Positions 36,411 to 49,022 of a DNA stretch of 64,000 bases are shown here, one piece after another. Made by a program: the position numbers and the translations under genes. The notes beneath the pieces are model-generated. The model worked only from the letters and a program-made list of their open reading frames with translations. It searched no databases and had not been told where the DNA came from. Each line of letters opens with the position of its first letter. Positions within the stretch are counted from its first letter, which is position 1. The stretch covers positions 124,001 to 188,000 of the forward strand of contig NCKB01000001.1 of NCBI GenBank assembly GCA_002279065.1, given 5' to 3'. The DNA is from Lysobacterales bacterium 15-68-25 (GTDB lineage: Bacteria; Pseudomonadota; Gammaproteobacteria; Xanthomonadales; Rhodanobacteraceae).

Positions 36411-36476
36411 GGCGGACGCTCCCCAGCGTCCGCCGGACCGACGAGGCGGATGGGGACGGCCGTTATGGCCGTCCCC
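36411..36476 (-). terminator. Two GC-rich hairpins after the aldehyde dehydrogenase gene
   Basis: GGCGGACGCT-CCCC-AGCGTCCGCC (36411-36434) and arms GGGGACGGCC/GGCCGTCCCC (36452-36476) are perfect 10-bp stems between the exaC stop and the porin operon. Neither has a T-run, so termination may need Rho; the call as terminator is moderate. Confidence 0.5.
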
Positions 36477-36485
36477 GGTGCTGCG

Positions 36486-38006
<1,521 letters not shown>

Positions 38007-38044
38007 GGCGCGGCTCCGTGGTGGGTGGATGGTGGATGAAGCAG

Positions 38045-38060
38045 AGCGAAAGCCGTGCCA
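38045..38060 (-). promoter_or_regulatory. Sigma-54-type promoter of exaC
   Basis: On the minus strand TGGCAC (38055-38060), 5 bases, TCGCT (38045-38049), against the consensus TGGCAC-N5-TTGCW: one mismatch (T to C). It is about 39 bases upstream of the exaC ATG, and the adjacent divergent gene encodes a sigma-54 activator, which makes the call more likely. Confidence 0.65.
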
Positions 38061-38223
38061 GCCACCTGCCGCATGCGATCGATGTTGCGCCGTGCCAAAA
38101 GCCCGGAAGGCATGCGCGCTCGCGAAAATTTCCTGGTCGCTGCATCGCAGCAGCGTCGTTCACGAAGATCGCGTTGCGCTCCGCAAGAGCGTGTGCTTTG
38201 TATCGGAACACACCTTGCAACAG

Positions 38224-38242
38224 GTGTCGCAGATTGCGACAC
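38224..38242. promoter_or_regulatory. Activator-binding palindrome (predicted AcoR-like UAS)
   Basis: GTGTCGCA-GAT-TGCGACAC is a perfect 8-bp inverted repeat. It sits about 170 bp upstream of the sigma-54-like promoter of exaC and 14 bases before the activator's start codon, so it could serve both activation of exaC and autoregulation. Confidence 0.7.
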
Positions 38243-38255
38243 ACCGGAGTGTTCC

Positions 38256-40166
38256 ATGCGACACAACGTGATGTCCGAATCGATCGATACCGCCCGCCGC
38301 CGCTTCTTCGACGATGGCGCCGCACCCCGCGGGCTGGTCTCCGACACCATCCTCGCCTCGTGGCGCCGCTGCCTGGAGCAGGGTCTGGTGGCCAGTGCCC
38401 GTCCCAGCGTGATGCCGGTCGAGCGCCGCGCGCTGGGCGAGATGCAGGAACGCCACGAGGCGCTGCGCCGGCTCTGCCGCCCCGAGCTGGAAGCGCTGTA
38501 CGCCAGCGCCAACCAGGCCGGTTCGATCGTGGTGCTGACCGCGCCGGACGGCTTCATTCTCGACGCGCTGGGCGACCCGGACTTCCTCGACAAGGCCGCG
38601 CGCGTCTCGTTGCGGCCGGGTGTGCCGTGGAGCGAGCAGTCCACCGGCACCAATGCGATCGGCACGGCGTTGGTCGAGCGACGCTCGGTGGAAGTGCGCG
38701 GCGCCGAGCACTACTACGCGCCGCATCGGGTGCTGAGCTGCTCGGCCTCGCCGATCTTCGATCCGCAGGGGCGGGTGGTCGGCGTGCTCGACCTGTCCGG
38801 TCATGCCTCGGTGCATCACCTGCATGCGCTTGGCATGGTGCAGCTGGCGGTGGAACAGATCGAGCACCGCCTGTTCGAGTGCGCCTTCGACGGCGCCGAC
38901 ATCGTGCGCATCCAGCCGGACCCCGCGCTGATCGGCACGGCACGCGAAGGCATGCTGGTGTTCGAGGGACATCGGCTGGCCGCGGCCAACCGCCATGCGC
39001 TGCGCCTGCTCGGGCTGGACTGGAGCGAGCTGGGCAAGCGTCGTTACGACGAGCTGTTCGCCTCGGCCCTGCCGGTGCCCGGCAGCGTGGCCAGCATGCG
39101 TTGCCAGACCGGCGACATGGTGCACGCACGGCGTGATCCGCAGCGCTCGCGCATCCACGTGCCCGGTACCGTACGCGCGGAGCGGGAGCCGGCGCCGCCG
39201 AAGCAGGCGATCCGTCCGCTGCGCGCACCGGCGACCGTGTTCGACGCGCACCTGGATGCGGCGATCGAGCGCCAGGTGCGCCTGCTCGATGCCGACATCA
39301 CCGTGCTGCTGCAGGGCGAAACCGGCACCGGCAAGGAAGTGGTGGCGCGCGAGCTGCACCGTCGCAGCTCGCGTGCGGGCGCCCCGTTCGTCGCGGTGAA
39401 CTGCGCCTCGCTGCCGGAAGCGCTGATCGAATCGGAACTGTTCGGCCACCTGCCGGGCGCATTCACCGGCGCCCGTCGCGAGGGTGCGCCGGGTCTGCTG
39501 CGCGAGGCGCACGGCGGCGTGCTGTTCCTGGACGAACTTGGCGACATGCCGCTGTCGCTGCAGAGCCGGCTGTTGCGCGTGTTGCAGGAGCGCGAGGTGA
39601 CGCCGCTCGGCGGTGGCCGCTCGCATGCCATCGACGTGCGGGTGATCGCCGCCACCCATCGCCAGTTGCAGCAGTCGGTCGACCGCGGCGAGTTCCGCGC
39701 CGACCTGTATTTCCGTGTGGCGCAATCGGTACTGCACCTGCCGCCGTTGCGCGAGCATCCGGACGTGGCCGACACCGTGCGCCGGCTGTGGAGGGCGCTG
39801 GGCGCCGAGCAGGTGCCGATGTGGCTGGCGCCGGAACTGGTGAGCGAGCTGGCGGCCCGCCGGTGGCCCGGCAACGTGCGCGAGCTGGTGGGCGTACTGC
39901 GCAGCCTGATGGCGCTCGGCACGGTGGGGGCGACGCTGACGGTGGACGATCTGCCCGACGGCTGGCGGCGCCCGGCACCCGACGCCTCGGGTCCGCCGGC
40001 GCTCGCCACGGGCCCGGTCGCCGGCAACCTGCACGACCTGGAGGCGCAGGCGATCGACCAGGTGCTCGCCGCCTGCCGCGGCAACATGGCGGCGGCGGCG
40101 CGCAAGCTCGGCATCAGCCGCAGCACGCTCTACCGTCGGCTGGAGGCCCGCCAGCGCGGCGAGTGA
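38256..40166 (+). CDS. AcoR-like sigma-54-dependent activator (GAF, AAA+, Fis HTH)
   Basis: Bacterial enhancer-binding protein of 636 aa. A GAF-type sensor occupies about residues 70-235 ([19 protein letters not shown]), followed by the AAA+ domain from about 325 to 555 with Walker A GETGTGKE, the sigma-54 contact loop GAFTGA and Walker [11 protein letters not shown] Fis-type HTH at the C-terminus reads [20 protein letters not shown]. The layout matches AcoR, regulator of acetoin/alcohol catabolism. The ATG at 38256 follows CCGGAG; longer frames are not preceded by one. It is divergent from exaC and probably responds to an alcohol or aldehyde. Confidence 0.92.
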   Translation: MRHNVMSESIDTARRRFFDDGAAPRGLVSDTILASWRRCLEQGLVASARPSVMPVERRALGEMQERHEALRRLCRPELEALYASANQAGSIVVLTAPDGFILDALGDPDFLDKAARVSLRPGVPWSEQSTGTNAIGTALVERRSVEVRGAEHYYAPHRVLSCSASPIFDPQGRVVGVLDLSGHASVHHLHALGMVQLAVEQIEHRLFECAFDGADIVRIQPDPALIGTAREGMLVFEGHRLAAANRHALRLLGLDWSELGKRRYDELFASALPVPGSVASMRCQTGDMVHARRDPQRSRIHVPGTVRAEREPAPPKQAIRPLRAPATVFDAHLDAAIERQVRLLDADITVLLQGETGTGKEVVARELHRRSSRAGAPFVAVNCASLPEALIESELFGHLPGAFTGARREGAPGLLREAHGGVLFLDELGDMPLSLQSRLLRVLQEREVTPLGGGRSHAIDVRVIAATHRQLQQSVDRGEFRADLYFRVAQSVLHLPPLREHPDVADTVRRLWRALGAEQVPMWLAPELVSELAARRWPGNVRELVGVLRSLMALGTVGATLTVDDLPDGWRRPAPDASGPPALATGPVAGNLHDLEAQAIDQVLAACRGNMAAAARKLGISRSTLYRRLEARQRGE

Positions 40167-40167
40167 G

Positions 40168-40551
40168 TCAGCGGGTGATGCTGACGTCGATCTCGATCGG
40201 GTAGGGCTTCGGGTCTTTCGGCGGCGTCGGCAGCGTCCAGGTGGTGAAACTGCTGGCCAGGCAGGTAGCGAGCACGGTGGCCGGCTGCACCTCGACGCGG
40301 CTCGGGTGGCCGTCGCCGCCGACATCGGCGACCAGGGTGAACGGAGCGCGGTCGGCATCGTGGTTGCGCGCGATGCAGCCTTTCAGTGCATCGGTCATCG
40401 GGTCGCCGATCTTTGCCCACAGGGTCTTCTGGTAGGCCGGCCCGGTGGCTGCCGCCTCGGCCAGGCGGCCCCGGGTGATGCGGTCGTGGAAGTCGTCGCC
40501 GGGTGCGGCCGCAGGGGCCATCAGCAACGCGAGGGCAAGCAGGTTTGGCAT
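40168..40551 (-). CDS. Small exported protein of unknown function
   Basis: A 127-aa protein with a likely signal peptide ([15 protein letters not shown]). The C-terminal half, [20 protein letters not shown] and [18 protein letters not shown], reads like the small periplasmic domain seen in TonB-C-like or AgmX-like proteins: a conserved Cys followed by an aromatic/proline-rich strand. Only two Cys residues (in KGCIARN and ATCLASS), possibly a disulfide. Not a recognised family. It converges with the activator gene by one base; the next gene upstream is divergent. Expression and role unknown. Confidence 0.65.
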   Translation of the reverse strand: MPNLLALALLMAPAAAPGDDFHDRITRGRLAEAAATGPAYQKTLWAKIGDPMTDALKGCIARNHDADRAPFTLVADVGGDGHPSRVEVQPATVLATCLASSFTTWTLPTPPKDPKPYPIEIDVSITR

Positions 40552-40638
40552 GATCGGTCCGTGGGTCGCTCTATCCTGCAGACGGTAGCATCGCCGCCGC
40601 CTCCGGGGCAGCGCCGCGCCAATCGACGGAACTCCAGC

Positions 40639-42323
<1,685 letters not shown>

Positions 42324-42327
<4 letters not shown>

Positions 42328-43193
42328 AGCCGGCCCAGCCGGCCGGCCTCATAGTCGCGTACCACGCGCATCACGTCCTGGCGCGTGTTCATCACGAACG
42401 GACCGTGCTGCACCACCGGCTCGTGGATCGCCATGCCGGCCACCACTGCCAGGTGCGAGCGCGTGCCGACGCCGCGGATGCGCAGCATCACGTCGTTGCT
42501 GGTTGCCGCGGCGATCACTGCGGTGGTGGCCGGAAGCGCGCGCGTGGCGGCGCCGTCGGCACCGATCGACAGCTCGCCGGAGACGGCATAGCACCAGGCA
42601 TTCCAGCCAGCCGGAAGGAGCAGTGGAAAGCTCGCGCCGGCATCGATGCGGCCATCCAGGATCAGCATCGGCTGCGGCAGCACGAGCGGCGAGACCTGTT
42701 CGCCGTAGCGACCAGCGAGCAGGCGCATGCGGCTGCCGGGCAGCACCAGTTGCGGCACGTCGGCGGCAGCGAGGTGGAGGCTGGCCGGAGGCTGCTGCTT
42801 GAGCGCCGCGGGCGAGTTGACCAGCAGCTGCAGCGCATCCAGCGAGAGCGTGTCGTCGCCGGCCGAGGCGCGCCGGACCACGCCGCGGCCGGCAAAGGTC
42901 CAGTGCAGGTCGCCCGGGCGGATCGTTTGCTGCGCCCCGGTGCTGTCCTCGGTCTGGATCGCCCCCTGCGCATGCTCGAACAGCAGCGTCGCCACCGACA
43001 GGCCGGCGTGCGGCACCGGTTGGCTGTCCGGGCCGGCCGACTGCACGTGGTCCACCACCAGCAGCGGCGACGTGTCCCGATCGAACGCGTCGTGGCGGAA
43101 CTGGCGCAGCCGTCCGTCCGCGCCGGCCGGGTGCACCCGCGGGCGCAGCGGGCGCGAGAACACCTGGTCGCGCTGGGGCGGAGTGTCTGACAT
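42324..43193 (-). CDS. Pirin-family cupin protein
   Basis: A 289-aa bicupin of the pirin type; bacterial members include quercetin 2,3-dioxygenase activity. The N-terminal cupin has FRHDAFDRD and [24 protein letters not shown] (given as [14 protein letters not shown]) and [13 protein letters not shown]. In classical pirins metal is bound by HxH-x(n)-E-x-H; the second His here is in PHAGLS, and a Q-x-E pattern is seen, so metal binding may be altered. It converges with the acyl-CoA synthetase, sharing 4 bases. The ATG at 43193 is selected from family length; a longer start at 43228 is possible. Function here unknown. Confidence 0.8.
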
Positions 43194-43269
43194 GGGGTGT
43201 CGGGAGAGCAGGGGAGAAGCGGGCATGCCGCACTTTGACGGGATGGCGACTGTCGGGTTGTGGCACCGG

Positions 43270-45132
43270 TCACGCCGGGCCACGTGCTTCGCTGCCGGTT
43301 GGCGACGATTCACCCGGCGGCCGGCGAAAGCGGGCCGCATCGTGGCGCGCCAGCCACCCCGGGAGCTCCGCCGCCGGCATCGGCCGGGCCAGGTGGTAGC
43401 CCTGCACCTCGTCGCAGGCCATACCCAGCACGGACTGGAAGATACTGGCCGTCTCCACGCCCTCGACCACCACGCGGAAGCCCAGCTCCCGCGCCAGTTC
43501 GGTCATTGAGCGCACGATCGCGCCGTCGTGCGGACTGGCCTCCATCGCCCGGACGAATGACTGGTCGATCTTCAGGCTGGTCGCCGGCATGTCGCGCAGC
43601 GAAGCGAGGTTGCTGTAGCCGGTACCGAAGTCGTCGATGGCGATGCCCACACCCAGCGCGCGGATCGCCGCGAGAATCTCGCGCGTGGTGTCCGAGTGCT
43701 CCAGCAGGGTGCCCTCGGTGACCTCCAGCTCCAGCGCTTCCAGCGCCACGGCATGGCGGCCTGCGGCCTCGCGCAGGCGTTCGACCAGCTCGCTGCCGAG
43801 GTCGCTGCTGGAGACATTCATCGACAGCTTCAGGTCCAGCCCCGCGCGCTGCCAGGTGCCGAGCTGGGCCAAGCCATGGTCGAGCACCCACTCGGTGAGG
43901 CTGCGCATCAATCCGGCCTGCTCGGCCAGTTCGATGAAGCGTCCGGGCGGGATCGCTCCCTGGGTCGGATGCTGCCAGCGCGCCAGTGCCTCCACGGCGA
44001 TGCAGCGGCCCGTGGCCAGGTCGACCCGCGGCTGGTAGTGCAGGTCCAGCTCCTCCCGCTCGTTGAGCGCGGCCGCCAGTTCGGTGACGAGGAAGAACTC
44101 CTGCCGGTGACGCTCGTCGTCACGCGGCTCATAGATTGCCCAGCCGCGCACGCTGCGTTGCGCGGCGTGGGAGGCGCTCATCACCAACCGCAGCGGATCC
44201 CCGCCGTCGAGCTCGTCGATGTCGAGGCTGAGCAGCCCCACGCCTGGCTGGATGCTCAGCGGGATGCCGAGGCAATCGAACGGCTGTCGCAGGCGCTGCA
44301 CCAGCTCGTCCATGCGCGGCGCATCGATGCGGTCCGGCGTCCCGGGCAGGATCGCGGCGAAACGGCTGGTGCCGACCTGGTAGAGGTGGGTGTGTTCGGG
44401 CATCCACACCTGCACGCGCGCCGCCACGTCGCGCATCAGTTCGTCGGCATAGGCGTGGCCCACGGCGCGGATGAAGGCGCCGAAGCGGCTGACCGGCGCC
44501 ACGTCGATCGCGATCAGCCAGGCCCGGTGCGCGCCGCCGCGCTGGCGCGCGCGCAGGTCCTCGAAGAAGGCGTTGCGGTGCGGCAGCTGGGTCACCGGAT
44601 CGGTGCGGCCCAGATAGCTGCCCAGTACCAGGCCCGTGCCGGCGAGCCGGGCGGCGTCACGCAGGTCGGCGCGCTCGCTCTCGTTGAGGCCGTCGCGCGG
44701 TGAGTAATCCATGACGCACAGTGCGCCCACGTGCTGGCCGCTGAGCGTGTACACCGGCTCGCTGGCGAAGAAGCGCATGCGCGCGGGGCCGATGTCGGTC
44801 AGCAGCGGCGCTCCACCGAAGCGCGGATCGGCCTCGGTGTCGGGCACCACCTGCGTCTGTCCCTGCCGGGTCGCCTCGAGATAGCGCGGGTGGAACGCGT
44901 GCGGCGAGTCGGGCCGGTGTGCGTCGGCGCTGAACCAGAACGCGCCTCCTGCAGAGAGCACCAGCGACACCAGCGGCACATGCAGCGAGTGGGCGGCCAG
45001 GCGGGCGACCGCATCGAAGCCGGGAACGGCAAACCCCTCTGCGATTGTCTCGTCGAGGAAGCGCGCGTTCCCGTCAGCCTCGCCTGCCGGCATTCCGGAC
45101 GTGCCCGTGGTTCCCGATTCGTGCCCGCTCAC
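43270..45132 (-). CDS. GAF - degenerate GGDEF - EAL signalling protein
   Basis: A 620-aa cytoplasmic c-di-GMP phosphodiesterase candidate. The GAF domain (about 35-170) senses an unknown ligand. The GGDEF-like domain (about 185-340) has V-G-T-S-R-F where GGDEF should be, so no cyclase activity is expected; it may bind GTP as a regulator. The EAL domain (about 355-605) keeps VEALARW, ELEVTEG, IDDFGTGYSNL, KIDQSFV and VEGVET, thus should be active. The GTG start at 45132 follows GGAG at 8 bases; the longer ORF starts upstream without one. Divergent from ompW. Confidence 0.88.
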   Translation of the reverse strand: MSGHESGTTGTSGMPAGEADGNARFLDETIAEGFAVPGFDAVARLAAHSLHVPLVSLVLSAGGAFWFSADAHRPDSPHAFHPRYLEATRQGQTQVVPDTEADPRFGGAPLLTDIGPARMRFFASEPVYTLSGQHVGALCVMDYSPRDGLNESERADLRDAARLAGTGLVLGSYLGRTDPVTQLPHRNAFFEDLRARQRGGAHRAWLIAIDVAPVSRFGAFIRAVGHAYADELMRDVAARVQVWMPEHTHLYQVGTSRFAAILPGTPDRIDAPRMDELVQRLRQPFDCLGIPLSIQPGVGLLSLDIDELDGGDPLRLVMSASHAAQRSVRGWAIYEPRDDERHRQEFFLVTELAAALNEREELDLHYQPRVDLATGRCIAVEALARWQHPTQGAIPPGRFIELAEQAGLMRSLTEWVLDHGLAQLGTWQRAGLDLKLSMNVSSSDLGSELVERLREAAGRHAVALEALELEVTEGTLLEHSDTTREILAAIRALGVGIAIDDFGTGYSNLASLRDMPATSLKIDQSFVRAMEASPHDGAIVRSMTELARELGFRVVVEGVETASIFQSVLGMACDEVQGYHLARPMPAAELPGWLARHDAARFRRPPGESSPTGSEARGPA

Positions 45133-45283
45133 TCGTCTGACTCCGCCTGCTGGAATCCCGCCACCCCACGGATGCGCTGAATTTAGCGCAGGTTCAGTCC
45201 GATCGGCGCGGCGTCCCGTAAGCGACGGACCGAATCCAAAGAGGTTCGGTGGCCCTGTCCCACCCTTTCCACGGAGAGTCCCC

Positions 45284-45907
45284 ATGAAAGTCGTATCCCT
45301 CGCGACCCTGGCCGGTGCCCTGCTTGCGACCGCCGGTGCGGCCCACGCCCAGCAGCCGTCCGGCCCGGGCTTCTATGGCGCCATCGGCTATCACTACGTC
45401 AACCCGAAGAGCGGCAACGGCACCCTCGCCGGGGTGTTCCGCAGCGACATCAACAGCGACTCCGAGCCTACCCTCACCCTGGGTTACAACTTCAGCAGCA
45501 ACTGGAGCGCGGAAGCCTGGCTGCCGCTGACCAAGTTCAAGCACGATGTGAGCCTGGACGGTGCCAGGTCGGCCAGCATCAAGCACATGCCGTATCTGTT
45601 CACGGCGCAGTACCACTTCCTGCCGGACAGCCCCGTGCGTCCCTTCATCGGCGCCGGCTATGGCTTCGTCAACGTCAGCGGCGAGCGCACCACCGGCCCG
45701 ATCGCCGGCACCTCGCTCAACGTGAAGAGCGGCGACGGCTTCGTCGGCCAGTTCGGCGTGGACTGGTACGCCACCGACAACGTGTTCGTGCGGGCCGATG
45801 CGCGCTACTTCGACTGGAAGAGCAAGGTCGAGCTCAACGGCGCCGGCATCGGCGAGGTGAAGGTGAACCCGTGGATCTACGGCATCAGCGTGGGTTACCG
45901 GTTCTGA
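45284..45907 (+). CDS. ompW: OmpW-family outer-membrane protein
   Basis: Eight-stranded outer-membrane barrel, 207 aa, with signal peptide MKVVSLATLAGALLATAG cleaved after AHA. Family hallmarks are TLTLGYNFSSNWSAEAWL near 55-80, QYHFLPDSPVRPFIGAGYGF and the terminal GYRF. OmpW passes small hydrophobic molecules and is stress-regulated in other bacteria. The start has ACGGAG upstream. It stands alone, followed by a hairpin terminator. The conductance or substrate is not known. Confidence 0.92.
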   Translation: MKVVSLATLAGALLATAGAAHAQQPSGPGFYGAIGYHYVNPKSGNGTLAGVFRSDINSDSEPTLTLGYNFSSNWSAEAWLPLTKFKHDVSLDGARSASIKHMPYLFTAQYHFLPDSPVRPFIGAGYGFVNVSGERTTGPIAGTSLNVKSGDGFVGQFGVDWYATDNVFVRADARYFDWKSKVELNGAGIGEVKVNPWIYGISVGYRF

Positions 45908-45928
45908 TCCCCCGCGACGGGTGATGCC

Positions 45929-45956
45929 GCGACGGCCGCCCGGTGAGGCGGCCGTC
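45929..45956. terminator. Hairpin terminator between ompW and zapE
   Basis: GACGGCCGCC (45930-45939) and GGCGGCCGTC (45946-45955) form a perfect 10-bp stem with a 6-base loop, between the convergent ompW and zapE. It is GC-rich, followed by only a few T residues. Confidence 0.65.
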
Positions 45957-45959
45957 GTT

Positions 45960-47075
45960 CTATTCGGGCCGGTGCGGGGCGGCGAGGTATTCCTCGCTCT
46001 GCATCTCGATCAGGCGCGACTCGGTGCGTCCGAACTCGGCGCGCAGGCGCTCGCCGTCGTACAGCTCGGTGATCGGCGCGGCGGCCGACAGCACCAGCTT
46101 CACGCGGCGGTCGTAGAACTCGTCCACCAGCTGCACGAAGCGCTTGGCTGCGTCCTCGCTGTAGATGGTGAACTGCGGCACGTTGGAGACCAGGATCGTG
46201 GCCGAGGACTTCGCCAGCGCGATGTAGTCGGCGACCGCGCGCGGTCCGTCGCACAGCGCGTCGAAGGCGAACCACAGCACACCCTCGGCGCGACGTCGCA
46301 CCGGAATCTCGCGACCGTTGAGCACGATCGGGGTGTCTTCCTCGGCGTCGGCCTGGGCCTGACTGGCGAAGATCCGCCCCAGCGCGCGCTCGGCTTCCGG
46401 CCCCGGTGGGGTGAGATAGACCGCCGCCTGGGCCAGCGCGCGCAGGCGCCAGTCGCGCGGCGACGCCATCTCGACCACATGGCAGTGCTTCTCCAGCAGC
46501 GCGATCGCCGGCAGGAAGCGGGCGCGCTGCAGGCCGTCGCGGTAGAGCTTCGCCGGCACCGTGTTGGAGGTGGTCACCAGCGTGACCCCGCGGGCGAACA
46601 GCGCGTCGAGCAGGTTGGCCAGGATCATCGCGTCGCCGATGTCGCTGACCAGGAATTCGTCCAGGCAAAGCACCCGGCAGCGTTTGGCGATGCGCGCGGC
46701 GACCTCGACCAGTGGATCGGCCCGCTCGCCCAGCGAGCGCAGTTCCGCGTGCACCTCGCCCATGAAGCGGTGGAAGTGCCGCCGCAGCGCGGTGCCGGCC
46801 GGCAGGCTGGCCACGAACAGGTCCATCAGGAAGGTCTTGCCGCGCCCCACGCTGCCCCACAGGTACAGGCCCGGCACCGGTGCGGCCGGCTCGTTGCCGA
46901 GCAGGGTCTTCAGCCGGCCGAACAGGCCCGTGGCTTCCGGCACGGCGCTCAGCGCCGCGTGCATGCGGTCGAACTCGGGCAGCACGGCGAGCTGCGCCGG
47001 GTCGCTTTCCCAGCGGTGCGCGATCACGCCCTCGTGGTAGCGCGCGCTGGGCGCGCCGGTGATGGTGTCGCTCAT
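45960..47075 (-). CDS. zapE: ZapE, AFG1-like AAA+ cell-division ATPase
   Basis: A 371-aa ATPase of the AFG1/ZapE family. In Escherichia coli ZapE associates with the FtsZ ring under stress and destabilises FtsZ polymers in the presence of ATP. Walker A is GSVGRGKT (74-81), Walker B is LCLDEFLVSDI (about 135-145), and the arginine-containing FMGEVHAEL motif is typical. It has no signal peptide. The next gene in the same direction (47088 side) lies 12 bases upstream, so the two may be transcribed together. Function by homology. Confidence 0.93.
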   Translation of the reverse strand: MSDTITGAPSARYHEGVIAHRWESDPAQLAVLPEFDRMHAALSAVPEATGLFGRLKTLLGNEPAAPVPGLYLWGSVGRGKTFLMDLFVASLPAGTALRRHFHRFMGEVHAELRSLGERADPLVEVAARIAKRCRVLCLDEFLVSDIGDAMILANLLDALFARGVTLVTTSNTVPAKLYRDGLQRARFLPAIALLEKHCHVVEMASPRDWRLRALAQAAVYLTPPGPEAERALGRIFASQAQADAEEDTPIVLNGREIPVRRRAEGVLWFAFDALCDGPRAVADYIALAKSSATILVSNVPQFTIYSEDAAKRFVQLVDEFYDRRVKLVLSAAAPITELYDGERLRAEFGRTESRLIEMQSEEYLAAPHRPE

Positions 47076-47087
47076 CGGCGGTCGGAC

Positions 47088-47774
47088 TCAGTGTCGCTCG
47101 GGCGGCAGCCAGCGGCGTGCGGCGGCCTTCACCGCGCCGCGCAGGTCCATCAGGCGGCGATGGAAGAAATGGCCGGTCTCGGGCATCCGCACCAGTTCCG
47201 GCTTCACCTCGAGACTGTCGATCCAGTCGTACACCGCCTGCGGGTCGACCACTTCGTCTTCCTCGCCCATCACCACTAGCCACGGGCAGTGCGGGATCTC
47301 GAAGCCATCGAACGGCCAGCGTCCGGCCGGCGGCGCGATGCTGATTAGCGCGTGCGCGCCGAGCCGCACCGCGTTGCGGATGGTGACGTAGCTGCCGAAC
47401 GAGAAGCCGGCCAGCCACAGGTCCTCGCCGGGGCGCACGCGGCGCACCCAGTCGACCACCGCGGCCAGGTCGTCGCCTTCGCCGTTGCCCTCGTCGTACT
47501 GGCCCTCCGAGGCGCCGGTGCCGCGGAAGTTGAAGCGCACCGTGTCCAGGCCGGATTCGCGCAGCGCGCGCTCGACCATGGTCACCACCTTGTTGTGCAT
47601 GGTGCCGCCCTGCACCGGGTTCGGGTGGCAGATCACCGCCACGCCGCGGCGGGCGCCCGGGCGCTCGGCCAGGTCGGCGATGGTCTCCAGCTCGCCGGCG
47701 GGGCCGGTGAGCATGAAACTGGCGGCTTCGTCGGGGAAACGGGCCGGGTCATGGGGCAGGGCAGCGATGTTCAT
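47088..47774 (-). CDS. Alpha/beta-hydrolase (COG2945-type)
   Basis: A 228-aa serine hydrolase. The nucleophile elbow is GFSFGSYV, the oxyanion region HPNPVQGG opens the fold (AVICHPNPVQGGTMHNKV), the acid is likely Asp in GEEDEVVDP, and the catalytic His is in TGHFFH. This is the small COG2945 group related to dienelactone hydrolase; substrates are unknown. The ATG at 47774 is chosen over a longer frame that would start inside the divergent promoter region. It precedes zapE by 12 bases in the same direction. Divergent from acpH. Confidence 0.87.
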   Translation of the reverse strand: MNIAALPHDPARFPDEAASFMLTGPAGELETIADLAERPGARRGVAVICHPNPVQGGTMHNKVVTMVERALRESGLDTVRFNFRGTGASEGQYDEGNGEGDDLAAVVDWVRRVRPGEDLWLAGFSFGSYVTIRNAVRLGAHALISIAPPAGRWPFDGFEIPHCPWLVVMGEEDEVVDPQAVYDWIDSLEVKPELVRMPETGHFFHRRLMDLRGAVKAAARRWLPPERH

Positions 47775-47835
47775 CCGCGTAATGATAACCGCGCGGCTTG
47801 TCCCCCGCCCGCGCCGGCCGCATCTGGACCAGGCC

Positions 47836-48435
47836 ATGAACCATCTTGCCCATGCCCTGCTGGCCGGTGACGACGAGGCCCTGCGCCTGGGCGGCATGCT
47901 GGGCGATTTCGTGCGCGGCGCGCCCGAAGCAGGCTGGCCAGCCGGGATCGCCGCCGGTATCCGCCTGCACCGGGCGATCGACGCCTACACCGATGCGCAC
48001 CCGCAGGTGCTGGCAGCCAAGGCGCGGCTGGAGCCGCCGTTCCGGCGCTACGCGGGCATCCTGCTGGACGTGTGGTTCGACCACCTGCTCGCGCGCGATT
48101 TCGGCCGCTGGTCACCGGTGCCGCTCGCCGCCTTCTCGGACGACCTGCGCTGCCTGCTGGTCGATCATCGGGCGAACCTGCCTGCCGGGCTGGCGCGCTT
48201 CCTCGCCTACATGCAGGCCAACGACCTGCCGGCCAACTACGCGCGACCGGATGCCGTCGGACGCGCGCTGGCGGGGATCGGCCAGCGGCTGCGCCGCGAC
48301 AACCCGCTCGCCCACGCCTTGCCCGTCCTGGAGGCGAACGGCCCCGTGCTGGCCGGGTATTTCGAGGCGTTCTTCCCCGACCTGCTGGATTTCGCGCGGG
48401 ACTGGCAGGCGGCCTGGCGCGCCGGAGGTCCATAA
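47836..48435 (+). CDS. acpH: Acyl-carrier-protein phosphodiesterase (AcpH, DUF479)
   Basis: Removes the 4'-phosphopantetheine arm from acyl carrier protein. The 199-aa protein has the DUF479 features: N-terminal MNHLAHALLAG, the metal-binding GDFVRG, IRLHRAIDAYTDAHP (HD-domain-like His/Asp pattern) and LLDVWFDHLLARDF. The start ATG matches the family opening. No partner genes of fatty-acid synthesis nearby. It ends 4 bases before a strong terminator. Confidence 0.92.
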   Translation: MNHLAHALLAGDDEALRLGGMLGDFVRGAPEAGWPAGIAAGIRLHRAIDAYTDAHPQVLAAKARLEPPFRRYAGILLDVWFDHLLARDFGRWSPVPLAAFSDDLRCLLVDHRANLPAGLARFLAYMQANDLPANYARPDAVGRALAGIGQRLRRDNPLAHALPVLEANGPVLAGYFEAFFPDLLDFARDWQAAWRAGGP

Positions 48436-48463
48436 AAAAACGCCGCCCGGTCGGGGCGGCGTT
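48432..48463. terminator. Strong bidirectional terminator between acpH and the cytochrome c gene
   Basis: Arms 48439-48448 and 48454-48463 form a 10-bp stem including two A-T pairs, loop of five bases, preceded by a seven-A run on the left. Read on the minus strand it is followed by TTTTTTT, ideal for the cytochrome c gene; it also follows the acpH stop. Confidence 0.85.
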
Positions 48464-48488
48464 CTCTGGATCCCGGAAAGGGAGCGGC

Positions 48489-49022
48489 TTACTTGGCCTG
48501 GTCGGTGATCCAGGTCACCGCGGCCTTGACCTGGGCATCGGTCAGCGCCGGGTTGCCACCCTTGGGCGGCATGAAGTTGCCGTCCGGTCCGTGGTAGCCC
48601 TCGGTCGCATGCTTGATCAGCGTGGCCATGCCCTGTGCCAGTCGCGGCGCCCAGGCGGCCTTGTCGCCCAGCTTCGGCGCGCCAGCGACGCCGGCGGTGT
48701 GGCAGCTGTGGCAGAGGTTCTCGTAGATGGTCTTGCCATCGGTGGTGCCGCCGTAGGCGACCTGCGCGGCGGCGGCCTTGGCGGCGGCCTCCGCGGCGGC
48801 GGCGATCGCCGCACGGCCGGTGTTGCCCGAGTACACCGCACCCACCGGCGCAATGCGCTCGGCAACCTGCCTGGCGGCGTTCGGGTTGGTTTCCTTCGGT
48901 TCGTGGTTGTAGATCGTCCAGCCCAGGGTGATCAGCAACACGGTCAGCACAGCCAGGCCCGCGATCAGCCAGGAGAACTGGCGCATGAAGCTCTGATCGG
49001 ATTTGCTCAGGGAACCGCTCAC
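48489..49022 (-). CDS. Membrane-anchored cytochrome c5-type protein
   Basis: A 177-aa class I cytochrome c with an N-terminal anchor helix (about 17-38, WLIAGLAVLTVLLITLGW), then an Ala-rich linker (about 68-90), then the haem domain with C104-H-S-C-H108 and axial Met151 in FMPPKGG. It should carry electrons at the periplasmic face of the inner membrane. The start is GTG at 49022, decided by GGAG 7 bases upstream and by the conserved opening SGSLSKSD; the longer ATG frame has none. It stands alone with its own terminator. Confidence 0.9.
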   Translation of the reverse strand: MSGSLSKSDQSFMRQFSWLIAGLAVLTVLLITLGWTIYNHEPKETNPNAARQVAERIAPVGAVYSGNTGRAAIAAAAEAAAKAAAAQVAYGGTTDGKTIYENLCHSCHTAGVAGAPKLGDKAAWAPRLAQGMATLIKHATEGYHGPDGNFMPPKGGNPALTDAQVKAAVTWITDQAK

